A stretch of DNA of 50,547 nucleotides from a virus: positions 1-50,547 of IMG/VR virus record IMGVR_UViG_3300044714_000169. One strand, written 5' to 3'. Under the pieces are notes generated by a model. The model worked only from the letters and a program-made list of their open reading frames with translations. It had not been told where the DNA came from and did no database searches. Both the position numbers and the translations under genes were made by a program. The stretch's first letter is position 1. Each line of letters starts with the position of its first letter. Positions 1 to 7,937 of this stretch are shown here, piece after piece.

Positions 1-127
1 GTTTTCCTGAACGACTTTCGGGCGAGGTTCAGAAGCAACCGCTTTAGCGCTTTTGTTGATTTCCTCCGCGACCGCATGATCGATTTCAGGGGGAGCCTCT
101 CCTTCCATTGCTCTGGCTACGATTTTA
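1..127. repeat. Terminal direct repeat, left copy (assembly overlap)
   Basis: These 127 bases are identical to 50421-50547. The reading frame of the large internal virion protein passes straight through the repeat, so joining the ends restores one gene. A length of exactly 127 matches a common assembler k-mer, so I read this as the sign of a circular or circularly permuted genome of about 50,420 bp, not as a physical terminal repeat. Confidence 0.93.
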
Positions 128-774
128 TCTACCTCGGCGGAGGGAACTCCCCTCTTCAATAATTTACCAACTAACCCCAAAGGCCCCTCGAAGGCTGCGC
201 CTAATGCAGCGCCTTTTAAACCTATAGTCAACTTCTCACCTTCCTTCGCGTTGGCGGCTTCAAACGCACCGAAGGTTAGGCTACCTTGGAGTGCTCTCTT
301 GGCGAAGGCGTTGGCAGCTAGGTCAGAGATCCCGGAAGCTTCTACCGCCTCACCCCCCGCTAAAAACGGGATCGACATTCCAGCAAACTCGCCGGCAGCG
401 GCTGGTAGATTTGATCTCCCCTCCCTCGCGGCGATGGTTTTCATCGCGGTGTCAGCATGTTCCAGGTGTTGGATGGTCTTCTTCGCATCTTTATCGTCGG
501 GGAAACCAGCGCGCGCAATCGGGGTTAACAATCCTTTTGCCGCGCCAACTCCAAACTGGGCAACTTTCAAAGCGGCAGCGTCAGTTCCCGACATCGCTGG
601 ACGTTTGGTAACCTTCTCGAACTCAGTCCAGGCCGCGATCGGATTGTCCTGTTTCCCCAAACGCGGTTTTACCACCGCGTCGAAGTATTGACGTCGAGCA
701 AGGTCGTAGGTAGCCGCCGGCATATTAGGGTCGAACGACGAAGCTACCTGACTCCATGGTTTTGGGTCTGCCAT
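1..774 (-). CDS. Giant internal virion protein (gp16-like), N-terminal part
   Basis: This is the first part of a gene cut by the contig ends. It starts at ATG 774 (protein begins MADPKPWSQVASSFDP), directly after the TAG of the upstream 470-aa gene, with an AAGGA ribosome site. It stays open to base 1, and the frame continues exactly at 50420 (residue 223 is the Met that looks like a start at 50528). The complete protein is about 1,445 aa. A Gly/Ala-rich hydrophobic stretch near residues 175-205 could contact membrane. Position after gp14- and gp15-like genes, size and helical character suggest the T7 gp16 role: an internal core protein ejected with the DNA. No lysozyme-like catalytic motif was recognised in this part. 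The role is inferred from gene order, not from clear homology. Confidence 0.8.
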   Translation of the reverse strand, partial: MADPKPWSQVASSFDPNMPAATYDLARRQYFDAVVKPRLGKQDNPIAAWTEFEKVTKRPAMSGTDAAALKVAQFGVGAAKGLLTPIARAGFPDDKDAKKTIQHLEHADTAMKTIAAREGRSNLPAAAGEFAGMSIPFLAGGEAVEASGISDLAANAFAKRALQGSLTFGAFEAANAKEGEKLTIGLKGAALGAAFEGPLGLVGKLLKRGVPSAEVDKIVARAMEGEAPPEIDHAVAEEINKSAKAVASEPRPKVVQEN

Positions 775-2187
775 CTAAATCGGTTCCTTGGGTCCAGCCA
801 AAAATCGTTGCAGGATACTTGGTTTGTCGGGTTTAGCGTTGTCGCCGCCGGCGAATTTATGTACGGTGTCTTTGCCGGATTCGGTCAAACGGGGAGTCAT
901 TTGGATTCCGGAGGGATCGCTGAAGGTTACCCGATCCCAGAAGGTCTTTACTAGGGTGACGTCCATGTTAAATTTATTACCGAGATCAGCTTGAGCGGCT
1001 TTCATCAGGTCGGAGGGGACATTACCCCCAGCCTTTTTGATATCGACCAGCGCCTTGAAGTTATCCAACGAATCCTTCTTATCTTTGGTGGTTGCTTCAG
1101 CTTCAGCTTTGATCATTGCGGCTTCGGCGCGTTTCCAGTCAGCGCCTGCTACAGTCGCCTCGATCCCAACCTTCTCCTTCTCTAACTTCAGCCCCTCCAA
1201 CGCGATTGGCTTTAAGTTAGGAGGTAACGCGTTTAACAACCCGCCTGCTTCCGCCTTCCTCATCGTCGAACCAAGTTTGTTGAGCGGGACGCCCATCTGG
1301 ATTAAACTATCCCCCAGCTTAGCTTGATCAGCCAACTCCGCTATCGAATTGGGTCGCATCTTAGCTTTAACTTCTGGAGAGATTGATCCAGTCTCCGCCA
1401 ATTGCTTACCCGCGGTATAGGCGTCACCGGGATCGGCAAATTTCCCGGATGAGATTAGACTATCCCCCAATTTAATCCCCCACTCCTTAATCTGAGCGTC
1501 GGTAGCTGCTCCCGCGGCGATATTGATCATTTTTGATCGTTGTTCAGGAGTTGCCTTAAACCAGTTTTCGGCGTTGACGTCGAAGCGGAATTTGTTCATG
1601 CGAACGAGAGTACCGTATGCTTTATCTCCCTCTTCTCCGCCTGCGGCGACTTGTTTAACCAACGCGTTAACCTTTGCCTCGTTATCGGCGACTTCAGCTG
1701 CGTTAGCCGCGGTCTTGTTGGCGAGAGCTGCAGCTCTCTGGCCCATCTGCTGGACGATCTCCCCCATAGACTTCGGTTTCGGCTGCTGGTCCTGTCCTTG
1801 CTGAGCTTGCCCCACCTGCGCGGTAGCAGTGGAAGGTTGACCGCCAGGCTGCGCGCCAACGGAAGCTGGTTGAACAGCGGGTTGTCCCGGTGAAGGTTGC
1901 CCATTCGTCGCCTTCTGCCCAGCCAATCCAGCAACCTGATCCTCCAACTTAGTTGGTAATGGTAACCCCGACTTCTTGACCAACTTATCAAACGCTTTAG
2001 GGTCGATCGGAAACCCCTGTTGAGCCATTGCGATGGCTGCTTGCAACGATTGAGTAGCCTGAACCTTCTGAGCGTTCTTAATATTGATCATCCGCTCCAT
2101 AAACCCCATTAACTGCTCACCTGCGGGTGGTTCGTGGGGAAGGCCCGCTTGGGGTAGTACCGCCGCAACTCCAGAAAACTCAGGCAT
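775..2187 (-). CDS. Internal virion protein, gp15-like
   Basis: A 470-aa Ala/Gln/Lys-rich protein with almost no cysteine or predicted membrane segment. Residues about 90-140 are a low-complexity Gln/Pro/Gly linker between an N-terminal helical part and a long helical C-terminal part. The start ATG at 2187 has a clear AAGGAG site. It lies between a gp14-like gene and the giant gp16-like gene, the order of internal core or ejection proteins in T7-like podoviruses, so an inner-core or ejectosome role is likely. No enzymatic motif is visible. Confidence 0.6.
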   Translation of the reverse strand: MPEFSGVAAVLPQAGLPHEPPAGEQLMGFMERMINIKNAQKVQATQSLQAAIAMAQQGFPIDPKAFDKLVKKSGLPLPTKLEDQVAGLAGQKATNGQPSPGQPAVQPASVGAQPGGQPSTATAQVGQAQQGQDQQPKPKSMGEIVQQMGQRAAALANKTAANAAEVADNEAKVNALVKQVAAGGEEGDKAYGTLVRMNKFRFDVNAENWFKATPEQRSKMINIAAGAATDAQIKEWGIKLGDSLISSGKFADPGDAYTAGKQLAETGSISPEVKAKMRPNSIAELADQAKLGDSLIQMGVPLNKLGSTMRKAEAGGLLNALPPNLKPIALEGLKLEKEKVGIEATVAGADWKRAEAAMIKAEAEATTKDKKDSLDNFKALVDIKKAGGNVPSDLMKAAQADLGNKFNMDVTLVKTFWDRVTFSDPSGIQMTPRLTESGKDTVHKFAGGDNAKPDKPSILQRFLAGPKEPI

Positions 2188-2197
2188 AATTTTCTCC

Positions 2198-2701
2198 TTA
2201 TGCTGCCGCCAACAGATACAACATCATCGCTGCTTCACCTGCTGAAGCTACCTGACTAAACGGACTCGATCCCGATGGTGATTGAGTAACTACCGAAGTC
2301 GGTGCAAAGCTGGTAGCTAAATTACCCAAAATCTGGTCTCCCCCCAACTCCAACTCCTCGTTTTGCAACCCAAGCTGGGCGAATTGAGCTGCCTGGCTCG
2401 ACTGCACCTGCTGTCGATAATTCGTGATCGACTGCATCATGTTAGTCGAACCACCCATACCCGACGCGGCGAAGGATTCTTTCAGAGCCGCAGTTCCTTG
2501 GGCTGTTTGTTGTTGATTCGACTGGTTAATCAGACTAAACAACTGTTGCAGGTTAGTGCCACTAGTAATGCTACTCAAACTCCCCGCGAAGGTGTTTCCG
2601 AGTGCCGGTCCAGCGTTGTTAATCCCACCAGACACTCCAGGAAACATACTTACTGGAGGTGGTACTGCAGTTACTTGCGGCGTTCCACCTGTCGGCTTCA
2701 T
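2198..2701 (-). CDS. Small internal virion/ejection protein, gp14-like
   Basis: A 167-aa protein rich in Gly, Ser, Ala and Gln. The N terminus is a flexible Pro/Gly-rich segment, the middle is a Gln-rich helix, and the C terminus ends in a hydrophobic Ala/Leu stretch (AAMMLYLLAAA). These traits are typical of T7 gp14-type proteins, which form the outer-membrane part of the DNA-ejection channel. The start ATG at 2701 overlaps the stop of the GNAT-like gene and has a GGGAGA site. The call rests on composition and gene order. Confidence 0.55.
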   Translation of the reverse strand: MKPTGGTPQVTAVPPPVSMFPGVSGGINNAGPALGNTFAGSLSSITSGTNLQQLFSLINQSNQQQTAQGTAALKESFAASGMGGSTNMMQSITNYRQQVQSSQAAQFAQLGLQNEELELGGDQILGNLATSFAPTSVVTQSPSGSSPFSQVASAGEAAMMLYLLAAA

Positions 2702-3273
2702 ATGATTATATTCTCCCTACGAGTCCGATACCACTTTTCCAACAACCCAAACATAGAAACGTTGTAGTATTTACCCTTCCACAGAACCGCCTCCTGCAAC
2801 TCACCTTCAAACTTCATTCCAAACACCATCGCGAAACGGGAAGCCAGTTTGTTGTAGGAGGGGATTGGCCCACTGATTCGATGGACTTTCACCTCATAGA
2901 ACAACCAGTCGAATAACTCATACACCGGAGCTTTGTTGATGTGTAAACTGATATTCCGGTCCCAAACGATAAAGTGAACGGTAGCATCCCCACCCACTTG
3001 TAAATTACCATTAACCAAGAATAACCCGTAATCCCCGATCAAGAAGTATCGGACATTCTCGTTGGAATTGGCCAACTGCCACAAAAACCATTCGGGTTTA
3101 TCTCGACTGAAATCGTCGAAGGCGTAGTCTTGAGTCCGAACATTCGCCCAGAGTCTATCCAGATTAAATTCTTTGAATTTCGGGTCGTCTGGGTTTAACC
3201 AAACTAAATCACGAAACCCTGTAAATTTACCGATGCTACGTTCGCTTTCAAGAAGATCTGGTTGCTTGTCCAT
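2698..3273 (-). CDS. GNAT-like acetyltransferase fold protein of the tail module
   Basis: A 191-aa protein. Its C-terminal third has the pattern of GNAT proteins: an Asn-containing turn in SYNKLASRFAMVFGMKFEGE, then the GMKFEGELQEAV...YYNVSMFGLLEKWY strand-helix. The acetyl-CoA binding loop (R/Q-x-x-G-x-G/A) is not obvious, so it may be structural only. GNAT-like proteins are known at this place in podovirus genomes, just before gp14-16-type genes. The start at 3273 has a GAGGAAG site and overlaps the previous gene by 70 bp, an unusually long overlap. Confidence 0.55.
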   Translation of the reverse strand: MDKQPDLLESERSIGKFTGFRDLVWLNPDDPKFKEFNLDRLWANVRTQDYAFDDFSRDKPEWFLWQLANSNENVRYFLIGDYGLFLVNGNLQVGGDATVHFIVWDRNISLHINKAPVYELFDWLFYEVKVHRISGPIPSYNKLASRFAMVFGMKFEGELQEAVLWKGKYYNVSMFGLLEKWYRTRRENIII

Positions 3274-3536
3274 TGTGACTTCCTCGACGCGTAGATTATC
3301 GCGGCCTGGTCGACCGAAATGACATGTAGTCCGGTGGGGATATACCCCAAGTTATGAGTAACGGTAAACTCAGTGTTAGCTGATGAAGGTGTTTCGGTTT
3401 CAAGCCAGTAACCTTGGATATTCTGTCTTCCGCTAGCTGGAGAACCAAACTCGATTTTATTAACTCCATAGGTGATCAACTTCTGTAGTATAATTCGTGG
3501 ATCGACTCCCTTTCGGATATTATCCTTAATGATCAT
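3204..3536 (-). CDS. Small tail-associated protein
   Basis: A 110-aa beta-rich protein of unrecognised family. Phrases such as FTVTHNLGYIPTGLHVISVD resemble short beta-sandwich segments found in phage tail fibre and tail-tip proteins. Its ATG at 3536 overlaps the stop of the Ig-like tail protein (ATGA), which suggests translational coupling, and its 3' end overlaps the GNAT-like gene. The tail role comes from context only. Confidence 0.5.
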   Translation of the reverse strand: MIIKDNIRKGVDPRIILQKLITYGVNKIEFGSPASGRQNIQGYWLETETPSSANTEFTVTHNLGYIPTGLHVISVDQAAIIYASRKSQWTSNQIFLKANVASVNLQGFVI

Positions 3537-4966
3537 ACATTCTCCACCTTCTCACCCCTATCAGCGAAATGGGGGGTGAACCCGGTTAGAGAACAGATCC
3601 CTTGACCTGGGGGTTGGTTGTTAGGTAATTTCAACATGAGTATAATTAACTCTCCGGTCGCTTCGATATCAAAAAACGCGGTCTGGTCTTTTCCATCAGC
3701 GGCAATCGAACCGATGTTTATCGAACTGGTTTTGGTATCAATTATCGGAGCGTTACCTCCAAATCCACCCGATCCGATCCCCCCTTCCGGCCCAAACGGA
3801 GCGAATTGGGGCCGGGTAGTAGTGGCGGTTAGTTCCAGAGCGCAGATTCCTAAATCTTCGTAAAACACCTCCAACCTCATTAACGTCTTTTCCATTCCCG
3901 GCATATCCCAAAATGGTTCGTTGAATATCAACGTAGCAGATTGGTCTGTTCGGCTGCTAGGTAATGTATCAGCTTTGTAAGAAGTTCCAGAGTTGGTTCC
4001 AAACGCTAATACTAACCCGGTACCCACCAACGGATTGTTGGATACTAACGGAACGGCTGATGCGGTTACCGGGATATTTAAACTCGGAACAGAGCTGTTG
4101 TTGGTGACGGTAATGGTTGCAGATGTCGGTCCGTTCTCTTCATGATTATAACCGATTATAAAGCTGGCTCGGCCGAGTGGAGGGATCGTTACCGGTAGAT
4201 TAGTTGTTAACACTACCCAGTTAGGATCGCTGGTTGTAATCGCGGTGATAGTGATACTACCTGATGAATTGGGGTTGTATAATGTTAGAAGGTCTGAGTC
4301 ATATAGAGTTAGCAAACCAGGTTGGTTGGTAGAGGTTACGAGCGCGGGGATGGCGGACCAGGGAGCCAACCCGGTGGTGGGTACGTTGTAGCTCAGAGAA
4401 AGGTATCCCCCAGTCCCTAATGAGCCCCCGACAACTGCTAAGATACTATAACCAGCAGGTGCATCAGGAATACTAATCTGCATTAACTGACCACCGCCAC
4501 CATATCCACTACTTCCATGACCCAAATAAATCGGGTCTTGCAGAACTATTGTTGCTACGTTACCAACTTCCGAAGCGGAGATAATCACCGCGCTCCGGGG
4601 GACGTCGGTAGGAAAAGCGTTATTACGAATAACGGTTAACCCAGTTGCGAACAGCGCGCTTAACTGTATTACGTAGTTGCCGACTTCGGTGTTAATTGTT
4701 AACGTACCCGGATAAGTCCCATCAACACCTTCGGTAATACTGAGATTTATCTGGACCGTTTGGTTTTTTAGAATGTTTCCGCCACTAAAACCCGACTGGC
4801 TCCAGCCTGGTCCGGTCAGTGTAACCGAAGTGACGATTACAAAACCCTGATACGCGGTTAGGCTAACCGTTGACGTTAGGGTTGATCCCGCAGCCGCCGG
4901 CCCTATACCAACATTGTCTGGATTCACCAACAAATACGAATTGACTGGCGGTCGTTGTCCTGGCAT
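3533..4966 (-). CDS. Ig-like-repeat tail protein
   Basis: A 477-aa Ser/Thr/Gly-rich beta protein. Residues about 15-110 and 225-310 look like two Ig-like beta-sandwich modules of the choice-of-anchor or ASPM-SPD-2-Hydin type, with phrases such as FIIGYNHEENGPTSATITVTN. The C-terminal part (about 325-470) is a different beta domain ending in a Gly-rich loop. It has no signal peptide, unlike the nearby proteins at 6.8-13.2 kb. It follows the tail tubular B-like gene, so it probably decorates the tail or baseplate and could help bind the host surface. Confidence 0.55.
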   Translation of the reverse strand: MPGQRPPVNSYLLVNPDNVGIGPAAAGSTLTSTVSLTAYQGFVIVTSVTLTGPGWSQSGFSGGNILKNQTVQINLSITEGVDGTYPGTLTINTEVGNYVIQLSALFATGLTVIRNNAFPTDVPRSAVIISASEVGNVATIVLQDPIYLGHGSSGYGGGGQLMQISIPDAPAGYSILAVVGGSLGTGGYLSLSYNVPTTGLAPWSAIPALVTSTNQPGLLTLYDSDLLTLYNPNSSGSITITAITTSDPNWVVLTTNLPVTIPPLGRASFIIGYNHEENGPTSATITVTNNSSVPSLNIPVTASAVPLVSNNPLVGTGLVLAFGTNSGTSYKADTLPSSRTDQSATLIFNEPFWDMPGMEKTLMRLEVFYEDLGICALELTATTTRPQFAPFGPEGGIGSGGFGGNAPIIDTKTSSINIGSIAADGKDQTAFFDIEATGELIILMLKLPNNQPPGQGICSLTGFTPHFADRGEKVENV

Positions 4967-4967
4967 A

Positions 4968-6080
4968 CTAACTCGTATAAATATTGTCTATGGAGCTGAT
5001 AAACCCGCTGCTGGCTTGCGTTGGCGCTTGGATCTTCACCCACGATTGATCGTCGTAGTGATAAACCCATAAGTTGGTAATTCCGTTGGCTTGAGGGCAG
5101 ATTAACCAGTATGATAAATAATCAACAGTGGGTGAGATTCTGCCAATCATAGTTGCACTAACTTGGCTAACAGAGTTTTCGACATCAGCGATTATCGACT
5201 TTTTCGCTGATCCGCCAATCGGATTTAGATTACTACCATCGAATGAATAGATGTCTTCTTCACTCCTAAACGCTGATTGAGTCCCCCAACTAGCTAGTGA
5301 GTAAGGGGTGTAAACTCCAACTCCCTTCGGGCCATTTTCGAAGCTCTGAATCAAGAATGGGATTGACGGATTACCAGTTGGAGACATTGTGGTAATCCCA
5401 TGTGATCGATAGATAAATCCGATGTTGTAGGCAACCGACCAACCCGAAATCTGGTCCTCAACTTCGGGGATATCAGTTGCACCAGACGACGGATCGATAA
5501 TCGGGTTCCATTCAGTTGGGTTGTTAATTCCACACCAACGAACTCTTCGAGGATACTGAACCGTGTTCTCAAACGTATTCAGCATGATTAATCGAGCGTC
5601 GAGCTTACCTAGAAAGAGACAACCACCGGGAACATCACCCGAATAATAGAAGTCAGGGTTTATCGCGATGTTTAGTCCGCCCCCGGTCCAGAAGGTTAAT
5701 GGTTGTAATCCTGCACTAAAGTATAACACGTTTTGATAGATTTCAATTGCCCAAGGGGTAGAAGCTGCTGGAACAAACGGGATCAGATTACTTGCGTCAA
5801 GGGGGATCCAACTAGACCCATTCCAATAGTTAAAATCGGTCGAGGTGATAGCGACCGTATGCCACCCACCAGTAACGTCTTGAAACGACCGCATCCGGAG
5901 GATTGGGTTGGTTGAAGTTACCGCGCCTAAATTGTTGAAGTTGAATCCACTTTGGATCCTACCTTTATTGATCAACCAGTTGGTGATTTGCTTAAACGAG
6001 GACGCCTTCGCCGAGACAGACGGAAGTCCATCTAACCAACCTCCCCAAGGAGGGCCGATTTGTGGTTTGCGGTATGGCAT
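4968..6080 (-). CDS. Tail nozzle / tail tubular protein B-like (beta-propeller)
   Basis: A 370-aa beta-rich protein with a regular spacing of Trp/Tyr/Gly-containing strands. It starts with MPYRKPQIGPPWGGWLDGLP, where PWGGWLDG-type phrases are typical near the N terminus of podovirus tail tubular B or DNA-stabilisation proteins. Phrases such as RVRWCGINNPTEW and DIYSFDGSNL match propeller blades. It directly follows the tail tubular A-like gene and starts in the TAATG overlap. It probably forms the distal tail tube or nozzle through which DNA leaves. Confidence 0.65.
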   Translation of the reverse strand: MPYRKPQIGPPWGGWLDGLPSVSAKASSFKQITNWLINKGRIQSGFNFNNLGAVTSTNPILRMRSFQDVTGGWHTVAITSTDFNYWNGSSWIPLDASNLIPFVPAASTPWAIEIYQNVLYFSAGLQPLTFWTGGGLNIAINPDFYYSGDVPGGCLFLGKLDARLIMLNTFENTVQYPRRVRWCGINNPTEWNPIIDPSSGATDIPEVEDQISGWSVAYNIGFIYRSHGITTMSPTGNPSIPFLIQSFENGPKGVGVYTPYSLASWGTQSAFRSEEDIYSFDGSNLNPIGGSAKKSIIADVENSVSQVSATMIGRISPTVDYLSYWLICPQANGITNLWVYHYDDQSWVKIQAPTQASSGFISSIDNIYTS

Positions 6081-6838
6081 TATCCAGCCGTGTTGGTAAA
6101 GTTACGTCTCGGAGATCGAGGTTGAATCCCGTAGTCAACCTTAGGTGCTTGAGCTTGCCTACGAGTCATGATTTGACCGATCAACCCAGGTACGAATTTG
6201 TTGGTTAGAGGGACGGTAAAACCGAATAATAATTGTTGCAAGGCGGTGGCTTTTTCACGTTCCAATAATTCCGCGTGCCCCCGCATCTCCGCGCCATAAT
6301 CCAAAATCTCTAACCAATCGTACGGCAGTAAAATAGGAGTCTCACCAATATCCACCGCCGACTGACTGGGATCAAGAACGTTACCGCTGTCATCCAAGAT
6401 TTGAGGAAGTTGGTAATAATCGAGGATGTAGGGGTAACTTTGATCTGCATACGGAGCCAACCAGATAGTTTCATTCTGCGGGGCCCAGACTGACGGAGGA
6501 CCAGGCTCCTGAACATTAAACATTCGAACGTACTGCATGTCTTTAAAATCTGGTTGAAAAGTCGATCCGTCAGGATAGGTTAGAGTTATCGCGTCGATTA
6601 ACCGACAGTCGGGTGGGTAGGGGATGGAGCTTAAACTTCCCTGCGTTCCGGGCCCTAACGTTCCGGGGACGCTAACCTCCAACGTCTCTAACTGGTAAGA
6701 CATGCAGAGGTTGATATAGCTGTCACGGATCCAGCCCATCACCCTACTAACCGCGTTTGGAGCTACAACGCTAACCAGATCGGCACGGTTACCTAACACC
6801 GCCAATACTCTCGAAACTCTGTCGTTAAAGATCGCCAT
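6080..6838 (-). CDS. Tail tubular protein A-like / head-tail adaptor
   Basis: A 252-aa protein with helical N- and C-terminal parts around a beta middle. Phrases such as RVMGWIRDSYINLCMSYQLE and a Leu-rich C-terminal helix with an Arg-rich tail fit podovirus gatekeeper or adaptor proteins (tail tubular A, P22 gp4-like group). It is immediately upstream of the propeller-type nozzle gene and overlaps it by one base, the usual pairing. No strong ribosome site is seen before ATG 6838. Confidence 0.6.
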   Translation of the reverse strand: MAIFNDRVSRVLAVLGNRADLVSVVAPNAVSRVMGWIRDSYINLCMSYQLETLEVSVPGTLGPGTQGSLSSIPYPPDCRLIDAITLTYPDGSTFQPDFKDMQYVRMFNVQEPGPPSVWAPQNETIWLAPYADQSYPYILDYYQLPQILDDSGNVLDPSQSAVDIGETPILLPYDWLEILDYGAEMRGHAELLEREKATALQQLLFGFTVPLTNKFVPGLIGQIMTRRQAQAPKVDYGIQPRSPRRNFTNTAG

Positions 6839-6839
6839 G

Positions 6840-7724
6840 TTAGTCGTGTACCGCGATACAGTTGATGGTTGTAAAATTGGCCGCTACCGCCGTTAACGCA
6901 GCAGTTTGTACGGTGATGGAAGTTCCAGATTTGGTTCCCGTTCCATCCATGCCTTGGATAATTGGGGCCCCACTAGTTGGTAAATCGCCAGTACAGCTAA
7001 CCGTATAGTTGGTATCAGCGAAGGGGGTATTCCAAGTTACGGTTGTGGAGCAAGTCGCAAATTGAGTAGCTGCTGTGGTACAGCCAGCCACACGTTTGGT
7101 TACGTTACACCCGAAACCGGAATCGTGCATGACTCCTGCAGCGCTGGTACCCCAAACACTCACAAGGCAGTGGCCAGCAGAAGTTGATCCCTGAGTGCCG
7201 CTGATTGCTAAGATAACTCCCGCCGCCGCTGTAGTACCCCCCTCTGCTAAGTCCGGGTAGGTAAATGTTGTGCTTGCTAGTAGAGACGAAACACCCCCAC
7301 CGGTGCGAGGCCCTGCTTGAGTAAACATTCCGAAGCCGTTGTTAAACTGTTCGAGAAAGAGGTTGTTGGTTCCGATAATTACCGAACCGTTATTTACCCA
7401 GAGAGAGTTTTCAAGTTCGAGCCCGGTACTCATCTCGAAAAATCCCGTGCAGCAGGAATCGGTTGAAACGTTAAGGATCGGTCCACTAACCGTACTAAGC
7501 TGAATACTGTTGAATAGGAAAGTTCCCGCCAAATAACTATCAAGGCAGGACCAATTTGCGTTAAGGAGGGGAACGTAGTTTTGGGTTCCTTGGGTGGGGA
7601 TGTTAAACCCGTAATTCGGGGTTACGGAGGGAGATGTAGAACAGGGAATCTGCGCGAATGCGGTCGCTCCGATCAGCAACAGCAAACTAAAACCGAAGCT
7701 CTTGAGGATCTTTGAATAGTTCAT
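6840..7724 (-). CDS. Secreted-type tail fibre/adhesion protein
   Basis: A 294-aa protein from ATG 7724 (MNYSKILKSFG). A GTG start at 7754 would add 10 residues, but the AGGAAGG site falls just upstream of the ATG. The N terminus is a textbook Sec signal peptide: Lys-rich start, core FGFSLLLLIGATAF, AFAQ cleavage site. The mature part is Ser/Thr/Gly-rich with many cysteines and beta-sandwich character; the last 100 residues (VTWNTPFADTNYTVSCTGD) look like a tail-fibre C-terminal domain. It lies among tail genes, so a virion role is expected, yet the signal peptide implies export. Confidence 0.6.
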   Translation of the reverse strand: MNYSKILKSFGFSLLLLIGATAFAQIPCSTSPSVTPNYGFNIPTQGTQNYVPLLNANWSCLDSYLAGTFLFNSIQLSTVSGPILNVSTDSCCTGFFEMSTGLELENSLWVNNGSVIIGTNNLFLEQFNNGFGMFTQAGPRTGGGVSSLLASTTFTYPDLAEGGTTAAAGVILAISGTQGSTSAGHCLVSVWGTSAAGVMHDSGFGCNVTKRVAGCTTAATQFATCSTTVTWNTPFADTNYTVSCTGDLPTSGAPIIQGMDGTGTKSGTSITVQTAALTAVAANFTTINCIAVHD

Positions 7725-7929
7725 TTTTGTCGCTTTTTCCTTCCTGATTATCACGTAAAATCTCCGCGATTATCCTACTTCGGTAGTAGATTGACAGATC
7801 GTCGTAGCAACCATGGTCGCGGCACAGTTTTTTCCCTTGCTGCATAAAGAGCATGCTGATTGGGTGTTCGAACCCACATCGGTCGCAGACATCCCATTGT
7901 TCCCTCCAAATTCCGTGATGACGCGGCAT
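7687..7929 (-). CDS. Small zinc-binding protein
   Basis: An 80-aa protein with cysteine pairs CDRCGFEHP and CRDHGC spaced as in a small zinc ribbon. The C terminus is charged. ATG 7929 has an AAGGATC site just after the tailspike gene, and its 3' end overlaps the next gene by 38 bp. Function is not recognised; small zinc-ribbon proteins occur in tail modules of related phages, but it could equally be regulatory. Confidence 0.6.
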   Translation of the reverse strand: MPRHHGIWREQWDVCDRCGFEHPISMLFMQQGKKLCRDHGCYDDLSIYYRSRIIAEILRDNQEGKSDKNELFKDPQELRF

Positions 7930-7937
7930 TTTGATCC

